Shown: positions 16,742-26,172, counted from the first letter of the stretch. The stretch: DNA of 50,029 nucleotides from Cyanobacteria bacterium SIG28 (GCA_015152525.1 SUTU01000017.1:1-50029); one strand, 5' to 3'. The notes: a model not told the origin generated them from the sequence alone. A program made the numbers and translations.

Positions 16742-17425
16742 ATGTTTGAAGATTTTAAAAATAATATAGATTTTTTTATTAGAAATAATACAAAATTTTC
16801 CAGAAAAAATTATATTGAAAAGAACCAAGAACTTATAGCAAGATACGACCAAGAATCAAAATATCTTTATGATATTTTAGACAGTGTTTTTGAAAAACGA
16901 CAAAATAATAATATAAAAATCTTAGATATAGGTTGTAAAAACTGGTATTATGCTAAAGGGGAGCATTCCTTTTTTGCAAGTTTTTGCAATGATTTTAAGC
17001 TTGACGGTGTAGAAATTGATGCTTATCGATTGTATAACAACTTTTATACAAGATTTGAAGTTGCAAAGTTTTTTATAAAAAACCTCGAAAATACAAACTA
17101 TATTGCAGGAAATCTTTTGGAGTTAAAAGAAAAATACGATTATATTATTTGGTTGTTGCCGTTTGTAGTACCTGAACCTTTGATGGCTTGGGGGTTACCT
17201 AAAAAATTCTTTTGTCCGGACGAGTTATTAAAACACGCATATAATCTTTTGAAAGAAAATGGCCAGATGCTCATAATTAATCAAGGTGAAAAAGAAGCCG
17301 AAGTACAAAATGAATTATTAAAGAAATGTTTTTTACCGCACAAATATCTCGGCGAAATAAAAAGCCGTCATTTTACCTATAAATATCAACGTTATGGTTT
17401 TTTGATTGATAAAAACACAAATTAA
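16742..17425 (+). CDS. Class I SAM methyltransferase-like protein
   Basis: 227 residues. The motif-I-like segment IKILDIGCKNWYYAKG (from about residue 58) and an acidic strand end, LDGVEIDAYRLY, fit a Rossmann methyltransferase. The usual glycine-rich loop is altered, with KNWYY in place of G-x-G. Later segments YDYIIWLLPFVVPEP and LLKENGQMLIINQG fit motif IV and the post-core strand. The substrate is unknown. It follows proB by 13 bases but is unlikely to be part of proline synthesis. Its stop overlaps the stop of the convergent gene by TTAA, leaving no room for a terminator. Confidence 0.65.
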   Translation: MFEDFKNNIDFFIRNNTKFSRKNYIEKNQELIARYDQESKYLYDILDSVFEKRQNNNIKILDIGCKNWYYAKGEHSFFASFCNDFKLDGVEIDAYRLYNNFYTRFEVAKFFIKNLENTNYIAGNLLELKEKYDYIIWLLPFVVPEPLMAWGLPKKFFCPDELLKHAYNLLKENGQMLIINQGEKEAEVQNELLKKCFLPHKYLGEIKSRHFTYKYQRYGFLIDKNTN

Positions 17426-17787
17426 GCGTTATCTTCAACTGATAATATAACTTTTCCTGCTTCCGGATTCATTGCCTCAATAATAATCTTATTAACACCT
17501 TCTGCAACACACTCTTGTCCGGTCATAACAAGAGTTCCTGATTGACCAAGCCTAAAAGCAATTTGATTATCTTCAGACACTTCTGTCCCTAAAAGCTCTT
17601 GACCATTTGTGATAAATTTTACATCCTTTGGTTCAAATACAACTTCATTTATTTTTACATAATTAAATCCGCTTATAAACCCGGGACCCAGTACATTTTT
17701 TAATACAACACTTGCACCGTTTTCAAGTTTTTTTAAAGATCCTTTTTGATAAATGCGTTTAATCAAAAATTCAGGAACAATAGCCAT
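17422..17787 (-). CDS. Small beta-rich protein beside the beta-galactosidase, unknown
   Basis: 121 residues, with AGAGGA before the ATG. The pattern FLIKRIYQKGSLKK, LKNVLGPGFISGF, VKINEVVFEPKDVKF and then GTLVMTGQECVAEG suggests a small all-beta domain. I recall a widespread uncharacterised family of this shape (some members mislabelled as HMG-CoA reductase), and it also faintly resembles the small beta subunit of C-glycoside-cleaving enzymes (DUF6379). Neither link is checked. It lies 15 bases downstream of the GH35 gene on the same strand, so it probably acts with glycan degradation. There is no signal peptide. Confidence 0.6.
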   Translation of the reverse strand: MAIVPEFLIKRIYQKGSLKKLENGASVVLKNVLGPGFISGFNYVKINEVVFEPKDVKFITNGQELLGTEVSEDNQIAFRLGQSGTLVMTGQECVAEGVNKIIIEAMNPEAGKVILSVEDNA

Positions 17788-17802
17788 TCTTAAATCCTCT
17801 TA

Positions 17803-20220
17803 TTATTTAAACAGTTGATATTTCTTAAATGTACCTAATTTTATTTTAACATTTTTCATATCGAATTTAAAGCCCCATAAAGATTTTGTATTGCGATCTT
17901 TTTCCCAAACAACTATTTCCAAAGTGTTATGCGGTTTTAAAAACTCATTTATTAAATAAAATTTATCTTGAACATGGGTTCGTTTTATATATCGACCTAT
18001 TTTTATTCCGTTTAAATAAATAGTTGCTCGTCTGCATCGAAAATCTTCAAACGAAATATAATGAGCAAAAAACACATTGTCCTTAAACTCAATATCAAAA
18101 TGGGCTGTAATTTTAGTTAAATACGGATTATCACTTTCTCGCCAATCACGTCGCTCTAATGCTAATTTTTCACAAACACTAAACTCAACAGGAATTTCTG
18201 GTGTTGTTTTGAACTCAACCAACCCTCTCGGATTATTTGTATCACCGCTAAACCCTTTATCAAAGCCAAGATTTTGCACTAGAATTGTTAACTCATTTAA
18301 ATCATTCGTTAAAATATTATTATTTAACGGTACAGAAATTGTTTCGGGAACATCTTGAAGTTTTTCCAATTTATAACTATTACGGTTCAAAATTTCTTTT
18401 CCGTTGATATAAACCGCAAATAAATGTCTTGCGCTTAGAGTTATTTCAGTTAGTGTGTTAGGAATTTTTGTTTTGTACCATACAAATTCATCATACAATT
18501 CGCAAGACAAAGAATCCGTTTTGTTGCCTATCTTCTTCCAATTTGAATAATCATAATCAATATCAATTTCCGGAGAACAATAATCAACACCGGCAATAGG
18601 AAGAATTTTTTCTTTTAAAACTTCTCTAAACTCATCTACAAGGCAAACCTTTGTTGAATATTTGTACTGCAAATCATAATATGCTATTTCAGTGTTTTTT
18701 TCAACTGCAACAGCACCATTTGGCAGAATATAATCTGCATTAAAAATTATTTTATCATCTAATTTCCAAGTTTTGTCTGCAAGTTCTTTAGTTAAAAATA
18801 CAAATTGTGTTTTTTTACCATTTTTTGTCATTGAAAAATTATCATAGTTTTTCCGGTTTGCAGAAAGTTTTTCACAATCTTTTATATAAATATTAGCAAA
18901 TGAATCAGCCATTAAAAATACAGTTTCTTCTTCTTCATTTCTAATTCTGGCAAAGATTTCCGCATCAGAAAATTCGATTTCACAACCTAATAAATTTAGG
19001 TTAATCGGACAAATTTTCATATCATAAGGCTTTAAAATGATAGTTTTCCCGCAAGGTAAATTTACCTCAGTAACCTCTGAATTCATATTTCTCACAAAAA
19101 GCCAATCACAATTATTTATCAAATCGTGTCTGACTTTAAGATATATATTTTCTTGATAAAAATCAATATCTTTAGGTTCAGTTTGAGTTAAATCAAATGA
19201 CTCCAAGAAATAGTTTAATTCTTTTGATTTAAAATAAGGTTTTTGAGGCACACCAAATTCATCAATTGGTGCAGCAAATTCATAACTTGTGTAAACTTCA
19301 TCACACGCTAAATCACCCCAATTAGTGCCACCTACTGCCATATAATGGTTAAATAAAGTTACGCCTTGAGATAATGCAGTTTTTGTCATTATATTTATAT
19401 GTTCATCACCCAAAGCTTCTCGAATGTGTTTATAGCCTGAGCCATCCCATTTATCAAACCAACCGGCTTGCATTTCTGCAATAAACGGTGGTGAATTTTC
19501 TTTTGCACAACGAAAAATGTCTTCAACATTATCTAAAGTATCAAAACAAAAATTATCCTGTTTCCAGTTTTGGTTAGGATTAATATAAGGATATAAATCC
19601 AGAGCATAAATATCTACACAATCAGCCCAAAGCCCTGCAAAGTATGCATCATTGTGAAAAATAGGACAAGTTATCCCTCGTTCTCTAACCATATTATACA
19701 ATTGACGCATGTAGTCTTCTTCCATTGTATCTGTAGCGTACTCGTTTTCTATTTGAAATAGAATTACGTTATCAAATTCTTTTATTATCGGAATTATTTG
19801 GTCATACCACTCAGCTATACATTCCATGTATTTTTCAGAATATTTATATTCAGTACCAATTCTGTTTCTGGGAACAACATCTTCCATTCTTAGAAGCCAA
19901 AACGGCAATCCGCCTGCATTCACTTCCGCATTAATAAAGGGTCCTGGGCGTGCTATTACAAAAAGTCCTACATCCTGAGCTGCTTTTAAAACTTTTCGAA
20001 CATCTTTTACACCGCTGAAATCATATTCCCCTCTTCTTATACTGTGATAATTCCAATTAAAGTAAATATCTACAGCATTATAACCTGCAGCTTTCATTTT
20101 TTGAAATCTATCGCGCGCCATATTTTCACCAGGCGTACGAAAATAATGAAAAGCTCCGCTTCTTATAAACACTCGCTTACCGTCAATTATCAGGGAATAC
20201 TTATCATATAATACTTCCAT
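17803..20220 (-). CDS. GH35 family beta-galactosidase
   Basis: 805 residues. The TIM-barrel GH35 domain occupies about residues 5-340. It has SGAFHYFRTPGENMARDRFQ, the substrate-binding RPGPFINAEVNAGGLPFW, the acid/base region ILFQIENEYA (Glu160 by family alignment) and the nucleophile region PPFIAEMQAGWFDKW (Glu249). Beta-sandwich domains fill the C-terminal half, including VDYCSPEIDIDYD and a jelly-roll-like end. There is no signal peptide, so it is presumably cytoplasmic and acts on imported oligosaccharides. It probably forms a two-gene unit with the small protein downstream. No sugar transporter is adjacent. The ribosome-binding site is weak. Confidence 0.88.
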   Translation of the reverse strand: MEVLYDKYSLIIDGKRVFIRSGAFHYFRTPGENMARDRFQKMKAAGYNAVDIYFNWNYHSIRRGEYDFSGVKDVRKVLKAAQDVGLFVIARPGPFINAEVNAGGLPFWLLRMEDVVPRNRIGTEYKYSEKYMECIAEWYDQIIPIIKEFDNVILFQIENEYATDTMEEDYMRQLYNMVRERGITCPIFHNDAYFAGLWADCVDIYALDLYPYINPNQNWKQDNFCFDTLDNVEDIFRCAKENSPPFIAEMQAGWFDKWDGSGYKHIREALGDEHINIMTKTALSQGVTLFNHYMAVGGTNWGDLACDEVYTSYEFAAPIDEFGVPQKPYFKSKELNYFLESFDLTQTEPKDIDFYQENIYLKVRHDLINNCDWLFVRNMNSEVTEVNLPCGKTIILKPYDMKICPINLNLLGCEIEFSDAEIFARIRNEEEETVFLMADSFANIYIKDCEKLSANRKNYDNFSMTKNGKKTQFVFLTKELADKTWKLDDKIIFNADYILPNGAVAVEKNTEIAYYDLQYKYSTKVCLVDEFREVLKEKILPIAGVDYCSPEIDIDYDYSNWKKIGNKTDSLSCELYDEFVWYKTKIPNTLTEITLSARHLFAVYINGKEILNRNSYKLEKLQDVPETISVPLNNNILTNDLNELTILVQNLGFDKGFSGDTNNPRGLVEFKTTPEIPVEFSVCEKLALERRDWRESDNPYLTKITAHFDIEFKDNVFFAHYISFEDFRCRRATIYLNGIKIGRYIKRTHVQDKFYLINEFLKPHNTLEIVVWEKDRNTKSLWGFKFDMKNVKIKLGTFKKYQLFK

Positions 20221-20304
20221 ACTTTTATTTTAACCCTTTTTCAAACTTATTCAATCATAATAAAGAGTTATTTTTTATAATATAAATTGAATTAACCTAA
20301 ATAT

Positions 20305-20315
20305 TATGATAAAAT
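20305..20315 (+). promoter_or_regulatory. TATGATAAAAT -10 element before the PilZ gene
   Basis: The same 11-mer as before the ABC exporter and bioG. Here it is followed by a normal leader with AGAAGAGG before the ATG at 20349. Confidence 0.5.
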
Positions 20316-20348
20316 GGGAAGTACGTTTAATTTAAAGAAGAGGTTAGC

Positions 20349-21002
20349 ATGGAAAGAAATATATTAAATGATTCTGATATCACTAAGATTTATCTGGTTT
20401 TTGTTGACGGTAATGGTATAAAAAGAAAAGAACCTGTTAAACTTCGTTATATGGAAAAGAAAAACTCTTTTTTTGCAGGACAACAATTAACAAACTTTAA
20501 AAAACCAAGATGGAGAACTAAAGCTGATATTATAGTCTATACTTCAGAAGGTATCTATTCTGCTAATGTTATAATGCATGATACGACTTATGCTCTCCAA
20601 GAAATCATGTACAACCTCGACACACCGAAAACTTGGAATTTTAAACAATTACGTGCTGGTACAAGAAAAAAGATTAATTTACCTGTAAAAATAACTTTTT
20701 CAGACGGATTAGAAATTGAATCTGAAACCTTGGATTTATCAGTTGGCGGTTTTTCAATGTTGTCTAATACAAAACTTGGAACTATTCACAGAAGGTTTAA
20801 TCATAGATGCACTATTCAGTTCTCTAAGAATGACTATATTTACTTCCCTAATTGCGTTTTAGAGGCAGAGATAAAATTCGCCAGAGAAAAAGTTATCAGA
20901 GAAGACTATGAATTGGAAGGCTATTCTTTATATGGTTTTAAATTCGTAAATCTAAACTCAAATACTATTATGAACTTAAAAGGGTATTTGATTAAACACT
21001 AA
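20349..21002 (+). CDS. PilZ-domain protein, YcgR-like, probable c-di-GMP receptor
   Basis: 217 residues. The N-terminal half (about 1-95) resembles the YcgR-N flagellar-brake type of beta domain. The C-terminal PilZ domain starts with RAGTRKK (RxxxR at Arg102 and Arg106) and continues to LDLSVGGFS (DxSxxG at 129-134), the two c-di-GMP contact motifs, both intact. There are no membrane segments. It ends tail to tail with the FlhA-C-like gene (stop codons overlap in CTAA). This is notable because YcgR-type PilZ proteins act on flagella and the neighbour is a flagellar/type III export domain. No flagellar genes are in the window. Confidence 0.85.
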   Translation: MERNILNDSDITKIYLVFVDGNGIKRKEPVKLRYMEKKNSFFAGQQLTNFKKPRWRTKADIIVYTSEGIYSANVIMHDTTYALQEIMYNLDTPKTWNFKQLRAGTRKKINLPVKITFSDGLEIESETLDLSVGGFSMLSNTKLGTIHRRFNHRCTIQFSKNDYIYFPNCVLEAEIKFAREKVIREDYELEGYSLYGFKFVNLNSNTIMNLKGYLIKH

Positions 21003-22474
21003 ACCTTTCCAATAAATTTCACATTACAATCACTAACTAATTCTTCGTAAGCTAGAACTGTAATATTAGGTACAAACTCTGATAATGTAACAAAGCATAA
21101 ATGTCTTAAATCTATTGGCACAGCTAGAATCGGGTTATCAATTTTCTTGTTTTTTGCTAAACGATTTATTCTTCCGGCTATAGCTCTAACATCGTTAGCA
21201 TCTATTCTTATAATATTTTCGCCGTCTTCTTCGTTTTCAAAGAACCCGGAAACTTTATCCAAAGTTAGCTCATCAAACTCAATGACCTTTAACTCGCCAT
21301 TTTTTGCCAAATCTTTCAATATAAGTTTTGAAAAAGCTAATCTTACTTTATCTAACAAATCTCCTTTTGTCGGTTCATTAGCATAATCGTTAATTTTTTC
21401 AAACAAGTAAATAATATTTTTAATAGATACTCGTTCTCTTATTAAACAAGTCAACAAGTATTTTAAATCAGAAGCTGTTATAAAATCAGGTATTATATTA
21501 TCGATTAAGAATGAATTGTTTTCCAAAACTATTTCAACATATTTATTAACATCGTTATAATCCATAATGTCAGAAACTTCTTTTATAGAAATAGTTTCTA
21601 TGACTTTACCCATATATTGAACAGCTGACATTCCCTGATACCAAAAATCCTTAACTTTATCCTGTTTTATCCAAACAAGTTTTTTGCCTGTTAAGTTATC
21701 TACAGCTACGATATCGTCATTACCAATATTATATCCTTTAAGTTCATCTTTGTAATAAGCTACATAGTCTGAAAAAGCTAAACCTCTAAAAACTTCAACA
21801 TCATGAATCTTAATAGAAAACTCGTTTTGATTTAGGCTATCACTATTATGGAAATGGATATGCGGGATTACGTATCCAAGCTTTTCTGTTAAATCCTGTC
21901 TGATTTTTACTGTTTGTGCAAGAAGATTATCCTTATTATCCATTGAAACCAAATCTAAAATTTCTTCAGATAAGCATATAGTAAACTTCTCCTCTTTTAT
22001 AGTTGAATACATTGCTTCCGGTGAAATTTCATTTACCAAAGCTTGTTTTAAGTTATCCAACAACCTTAGTTCATCAGACATTTGAGTATTTAATCGGTTT
22101 TTATCATTTATTGATAAATTATCACTTTCCAATTGCGATTTTATGCGCTTAATTCTTTCCTTCTGATTTGATATTTTAAGCTGAATTTCTTTACAAGATT
22201 CATAAGGGCTGGTAGGTGCAGCAAGCATTTTTTCCATTCTGTATTTAAAACTTGTTATGTTAACAATATCATCCAAATCTGTAGAGTCTTCTTCTTGGCG
22301 TTCTCTTACAAATATGCAGTTAAAATCTATAGACGATTCGCCTTCTAACTCGTGCATAGTATACAAATCCCAACCTTCAGAAGACATTTCATTCAGCAAA
22401 TCTTCCAAAGCCTGTTTATCATCTGTCGGAACAGATTTAATAACGTATTGCATTTTTTTACTATACATCTTCAT
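20999..22474 (-). CDS. Soluble FlhA/SctV cytoplasmic-domain protein with N-terminal DUF4177-like domain
   Basis: 491 residues. Residues about 8-45 (MQYVIKSVPTDDKQALEDLL, SEGWDLYTM) look like a DUF4177 domain. A coiled-coil region follows (about 85-150). From about 165 to the end the sequence follows the cytoplasmic domain of FlhA/SctV: VKIRQDLTEKLGYVIPHIHF, NEFSIKIHDVEVFRG, then LIRERVSIKNIIYLFEKIND, then NPILAVPIDLRHLCFVTLSE and ITVLAYEELVSDCNVKFIG. The eight-helix membrane export gate that always precedes this domain in FlhA is absent, and the protein has no hydrophobic segment. Start 22474 overlaps the nucleoside phosphorylase gene by 14 bases; the Met at 22453 is an alternative start. It ends the bamA operon. 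Confidence 0.75.
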   Translation of the reverse strand: MKMYSKKMQYVIKSVPTDDKQALEDLLNEMSSEGWDLYTMHELEGESSIDFNCIFVRERQEEDSTDLDDIVNITSFKYRMEKMLAAPTSPYESCKEIQLKISNQKERIKRIKSQLESDNLSINDKNRLNTQMSDELRLLDNLKQALVNEISPEAMYSTIKEEKFTICLSEEILDLVSMDNKDNLLAQTVKIRQDLTEKLGYVIPHIHFHNSDSLNQNEFSIKIHDVEVFRGLAFSDYVAYYKDELKGYNIGNDDIVAVDNLTGKKLVWIKQDKVKDFWYQGMSAVQYMGKVIETISIKEVSDIMDYNDVNKYVEIVLENNSFLIDNIIPDFITASDLKYLLTCLIRERVSIKNIIYLFEKINDYANEPTKGDLLDKVRLAFSKLILKDLAKNGELKVIEFDELTLDKVSGFFENEEDGENIIRIDANDVRAIAGRINRLAKNKKIDNPILAVPIDLRHLCFVTLSEFVPNITVLAYEELVSDCNVKFIGKV

Positions 22475-23789
22475 CGTCTTCTACCCTTATTATCTTGTAT
22501 ATCATATTGTTACTTGTAGGTTTATTTTCGTTAACCACAAAAGCTTCATCGCAATATTTCTGTGCAATTTTAGTTTTATCAGGATCATTTGAATAAATTG
22601 TGTATAAAATATCGCCTTTATGAACTTCTTCACCTGTTTTTTTGTTAAGAAAAATACCAACACTGTAATCAATAGGATCAGTTTTTCTATCTCTGCCTGC
22701 ACCAAGCAATTTACATGCATAAGCAACCTTATAAGCATCAATATTATGAACAAATCCATTCTTCTTTGACTCACATTCAACTTTGTAAGCAGGTAAGTCA
22801 AACAAATCATAATTATTGATTATATCAGGATTTCCACCCTGAGCCGTTATAAGCTCTTTGAACTTTTCTAAAGCCTGACCGCTCTCAACAAGCTCTTTTA
22901 GATAATTTCTTGCTTCATTTTCGTCATCATAAATTCCTAATTGCAGAAGAGCTATTGTCGCAAAAGAATATGTAAGTTCTGCCACATCGCCGGTTTTAAT
23001 ATTACCTTTTAAAAACTCTATAGATTCAATTATCTCTAAAGAGTTGCCAACTGCACGTCCTAAAGGCTCTTCCATGGAAGTTATAACAGCAGTTATTGAT
23101 TTATTCAAAATTTTACCGATATTAACCATTAATTTTGAAAGTCCGACTGCATCTTCAGGTGTTTTCATAAAAGCACCTGAGCCATACTTAACATCAAGAA
23201 TAATATTTTTAGCACCGGAAGCAATTTTTTTGGAAACAACTGATGATGCTATCAACGGCATACTGTCAACAGTTGCAGTTACATCTCTTAATGCGTATAA
23301 CTTCCCGTCTGCAGGCGTTAAATTTTGAGTCTGAGCACCAATTGCCACATTAATTTTTTGAACTTGCGCTATCAACTCTTTAATACTCAATTGAGTATTA
23401 AATCCAGGAATAGACTCGAGTTTATCAATTGTACCGCCAGTATGCCCTAACCCTCTGCCTGACAACTTTGCAACCGGAACACCGGCAGCTGCAAGCAAAG
23501 GTATTAAAGTTATTGTAACCTTATCGCCAACACCGCCTGTAGAATGTTTATCCACAATTGAATCAGTTAAATTCCCAAAATCAATGACTTCGCCTGAATT
23601 TATCATCGCTTGTGTTAAATTAGCTGTTTCTGTTTCTGATAAACCATTAAAATAAACAGCCATTAACCATGCTGATATTTGGTAATCTTGTGCAGTTCCA
23701 TTCATTATGGACTCTATCAAAAATTTTATTTCTTCAGAAGTGTGTTCTTGATTTTGCTTCTTTTTTTCAATAAGGTCGACAATCCTCAT
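22461..23789 (-). CDS. pdp: Pyrimidine-nucleoside (thymidine) phosphorylase
   Basis: 442 residues. It cleaves thymidine, deoxyuridine or uridine to base and (deoxy)ribose-1-phosphate for salvage. Family marks are MRIVDLIEKKKQ, VDKHSTGGVGDKVTITLIPL, KLSGRGLGHTGGTIDKLES and VDSMPLIASSVVSKKIASGA, with the C-terminal domain LLGAGRDRKTDPIDYSVGI. DeoA and Pdp are hard to separate by eye; the Gram-positive-like sequence favours Pdp. It starts 2 bases after the skp stop and overlaps the FlhA-C-like gene, an odd mixture of envelope biogenesis and nucleoside salvage in one transcript. Confidence 0.92.
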   Translation of the reverse strand: MRIVDLIEKKKQNQEHTSEEIKFLIESIMNGTAQDYQISAWLMAVYFNGLSETETANLTQAMINSGEVIDFGNLTDSIVDKHSTGGVGDKVTITLIPLLAAAGVPVAKLSGRGLGHTGGTIDKLESIPGFNTQLSIKELIAQVQKINVAIGAQTQNLTPADGKLYALRDVTATVDSMPLIASSVVSKKIASGAKNIILDVKYGSGAFMKTPEDAVGLSKLMVNIGKILNKSITAVITSMEEPLGRAVGNSLEIIESIEFLKGNIKTGDVAELTYSFATIALLQLGIYDDENEARNYLKELVESGQALEKFKELITAQGGNPDIINNYDLFDLPAYKVECESKKNGFVHNIDAYKVAYACKLLGAGRDRKTDPIDYSVGIFLNKKTGEEVHKGDILYTIYSNDPDKTKIAQKYCDEAFVVNENKPTSNNMIYKIIRVEDDEDV

Positions 23790-23791
23790 AC

Positions 23792-24238
23792 TTATTTTAC
23801 GCCTTTCAATTTGCTAATTACCATATCAGTAATATCTAAACCACCAACAAATACACCTCTCTGATCCATTATTGCATCAAGCTTTTGTTCTACCATAACA
23901 CTTTTTGCTGCTTCTTTAATCTTTGTATAAACTTCTTGTTCTCTTTTAGTTCTTAAAGCTACATAAGCCTCTTCTTTAGCTTTAAATTCTTGAGCTGTCT
24001 TTTGCTCAAAAGTTTGTTTCTTTAGAGGAGTATCCAAAGATTTATATTCTTTTTCTTTATCAACCAAATATTGTTGCATTTCTAAACCCTTGGCATCAAC
24101 TTCTTTTGTAACTCTTTTAGCATAATCGAAATTATCAATAACTTTAGCATAGTCAATATAGCCAACACCACCGGCATTAGCAATACCTGTCATTGAAACA
24201 AAAGCTAATAATATAAGCCCTAATTTAATTTTTTTCAT
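23792..24238 (-). CDS. OmpH/Skp-family periplasmic chaperone
   Basis: 148 residues. A signal peptide (MKKIKLGLILLAFVSMTGIA, cleavage after NA) is followed by VGYIDYAKVIDNFDYAKRV and a long charged helical hairpin (GLEMQQYLVDKEKEYKSL to KREQEVYTKIKEAAKSV). It ends with LDAIMDQRGVFVGGLDITD, the typical OmpH tail. Skp trimers hold unfolded outer-membrane proteins on their way to BamA. It lies directly downstream of the Omp85 gene, the classical bamA-skp order. AGGAGG is 5 bases before the ATG. Confidence 0.88.
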   Translation of the reverse strand: MKKIKLGLILLAFVSMTGIANAGGVGYIDYAKVIDNFDYAKRVTKEVDAKGLEMQQYLVDKEKEYKSLDTPLKKQTFEQKTAQEFKAKEEAYVALRTKREQEVYTKIKEAAKSVMVEQKLDAIMDQRGVFVGGLDITDMVISKLKGVK

Positions 24239-24261
24239 GAAAAACCTCCTATATAATAATT

Positions 24262-26172
24262 TTAATACATCATGTCGCCAACGCCAAATGTAAAGTAGCC
24301 ATGATCCGAGCCATTTGGTCCAGGGTTTGTAAGTGGGAAACCGTAGTCTATTGACAATGGACCCATACCCGGAATATTCAATTTCAAACCAACACCGGCT
24401 GTGATTGCATGAATCGGTCTGTCATACAATGTACTTGAAATTGTTGGATTGAAAACTTTACCTGCATCAACCCAGAAAGTCATTCTCAAATTTTGCAAGA
24501 AATTAACTTTTAATCTGTCTACAAAAGGTATTGGTGTTGCAAGTTCAGCAGAACCCATTATAAAAGAGGTACCGGTACCGACACCGTTAACTCTGTAACC
24601 TCTAACCGTATAAGGACCACCTAAACGAAATGCCATAATTTCGGGCATTTCTGACCCATGAACTTTCAAACCGCCACGACCGGTGAATGTCAATGATGAT
24701 TTTTTAGCTACAGGTATATATTTTTTCGCCATACCGATAAGTCTGCCGTTTGTTTTTTCAAAACCGTCTAACCCAAAGTTTTCTTCATATCTTGCAGAGA
24801 ACAAAGCACCATTTCTTGGATTTACAACTGAATCTCTTGAATCATAAGATAAACCGGGTGCCAATTTAAAGAACAACCCGTCTGATAATTGATTTGCACG
24901 TTCAGAAATACTTATTCCATGACTGCTATAAAGATTATTAATACGAGTTGGATCACCTTCAGAAAGATGTATCTGTTCAATACCAGCTGTTAATGTTGTA
25001 GCCAATTTTTGGTTAATTTTCAATCTGTGAGCTAAAGTACTTTCAAACCCTATTCTTCGTTCTATAGCTAGAGGAATATGGTAACTTCCTAAATCTCTGA
25101 AATACAATTTACTCATTAATGAATTATCAGCATTTAAAAAATGTGGTTCGAAAAAGCTTAATTCAGCTTGATAATTCATGTGATCTTTTATAGAAGAATC
25201 ACTCATTAATATACCGGAACCAACCAAACCTGTTAAAGATACTCTTTGGTTTTTACCTCGGAAATTGTTATCAGAAATACCTACAGAACCAAACGCACCG
25301 GTTGCAGAATCCAAACCGCCACCAACAGAAACAGAGGCTGTGCGTTGTTCTTTTAGTTCGATTGTAATATCAAACTTATCAGGGTCATCTTCCGAAACCT
25401 CAATAGTACGGTTAACATCCTTAAACGCTTGAGTTGAATATAACCTTACTAAATCCTGTTTAATAATATTTTCATTATAAACTGTATCCGGTTCAGTCAT
25501 TATATTACGTTCAATAACATATTCCTTAGTTTTTTCATTACCGGTAATCATAATTTTATTAATCTTACCTTCTGTAATACTTAAATTTAACGTACCGTCC
25601 GGATCATCATAGATTGTATCAATTTTTGAAAGAATATAGCCTTTTGAATAATAACATTCATTTATTTTTTCCATTGCAGAATTAATAGCCGCTATATTTT
25701 GCGGTTTTCCTTTTAATGGGATTAAATAGCGCATTAATTCTTCTGTTTCTACAACAGTATTACCTTCAATAGTAAAATCTGTAACAGGGATATTTTCCTC
25801 TAATATAATCTTTAACGAAATTGTACCATTTTCATTTTTTACGGGAATAGCCTTCATTCTTTCCGTAAAATACCCTAATTTGTAGATAGTTTTTAAATCT
25901 TGTTGCATTAAGTCTTTATCGTATAAGTCGCCCTTTTTGAGAGTCAGTTTTTTCAATATAAACTCAGGTTTAATTATATTAGCACCCAAAATCTCAATAT
26001 CATTGATATAAGCCGTTGAGTTATTGTAAGAATTTACTTCTTCTAAAGGTGCGTCCATGACTTCTTGTTCGCTGATTTCATCCAAAGCAAAAACCTTTGG
26101 CATGGCAAACACAAAGCCAAACACCAAAACTGCTATTAAAAATTTTTTATATATATTAAACAGACTTAGCAA
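24262..26172 (-). CDS. bamA: Outer-membrane protein assembly factor BamA (Omp85 family, three POTRA domains)
   Basis: 636 residues, shorter than the roughly 800 of proteobacterial BamA. An N-terminal signal segment (FLIAVLVFGFVFAMPKVFA) precedes three POTRA domains: about 53-130 (AYINDIEILGANIIKPEFI), 131-205 (VTDFTIEGNTVVETEELM) and 206-278 (NKIMITGNEKTKEYVIERNI). A 16-strand barrel follows, including GGPYTVRGYRVNGVGTG, the conserved VRGY/F loop that folds into the barrel lumen. Three POTRAs is the cyanobacterial Omp85 arrangement. The start is TTG at 26172, with GGAG 7 bases upstream and no ATG alternative nearby. It is the first gene of an operon with skp, the phosphorylase and the FlhA-C-like gene. 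Confidence 0.9.
   Translation of the reverse strand: MLSLFNIYKKFLIAVLVFGFVFAMPKVFALDEISEQEVMDAPLEEVNSYNNSTAYINDIEILGANIIKPEFILKKLTLKKGDLYDKDLMQQDLKTIYKLGYFTERMKAIPVKNENGTISLKIILEENIPVTDFTIEGNTVVETEELMRYLIPLKGKPQNIAAINSAMEKINECYYSKGYILSKIDTIYDDPDGTLNLSITEGKINKIMITGNEKTKEYVIERNIMTEPDTVYNENIIKQDLVRLYSTQAFKDVNRTIEVSEDDPDKFDITIELKEQRTASVSVGGGLDSATGAFGSVGISDNNFRGKNQRVSLTGLVGSGILMSDSSIKDHMNYQAELSFFEPHFLNADNSLMSKLYFRDLGSYHIPLAIERRIGFESTLAHRLKINQKLATTLTAGIEQIHLSEGDPTRINNLYSSHGISISERANQLSDGLFFKLAPGLSYDSRDSVVNPRNGALFSARYEENFGLDGFEKTNGRLIGMAKKYIPVAKKSSLTFTGRGGLKVHGSEMPEIMAFRLGGPYTVRGYRVNGVGTGTSFIMGSAELATPIPFVDRLKVNFLQNLRMTFWVDAGKVFNPTISSTLYDRPIHAITAGVGLKLNIPGMGPLSIDYGFPLTNPGPNGSDHGYFTFGVGDMMY

Noticed and set aside
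20999..22474. Complete FlhA or a flagellar locus
   Set aside because: No hydrophobic helices precede the cytoplasmic domain and no other flagellar or type III secretion genes are in the window.
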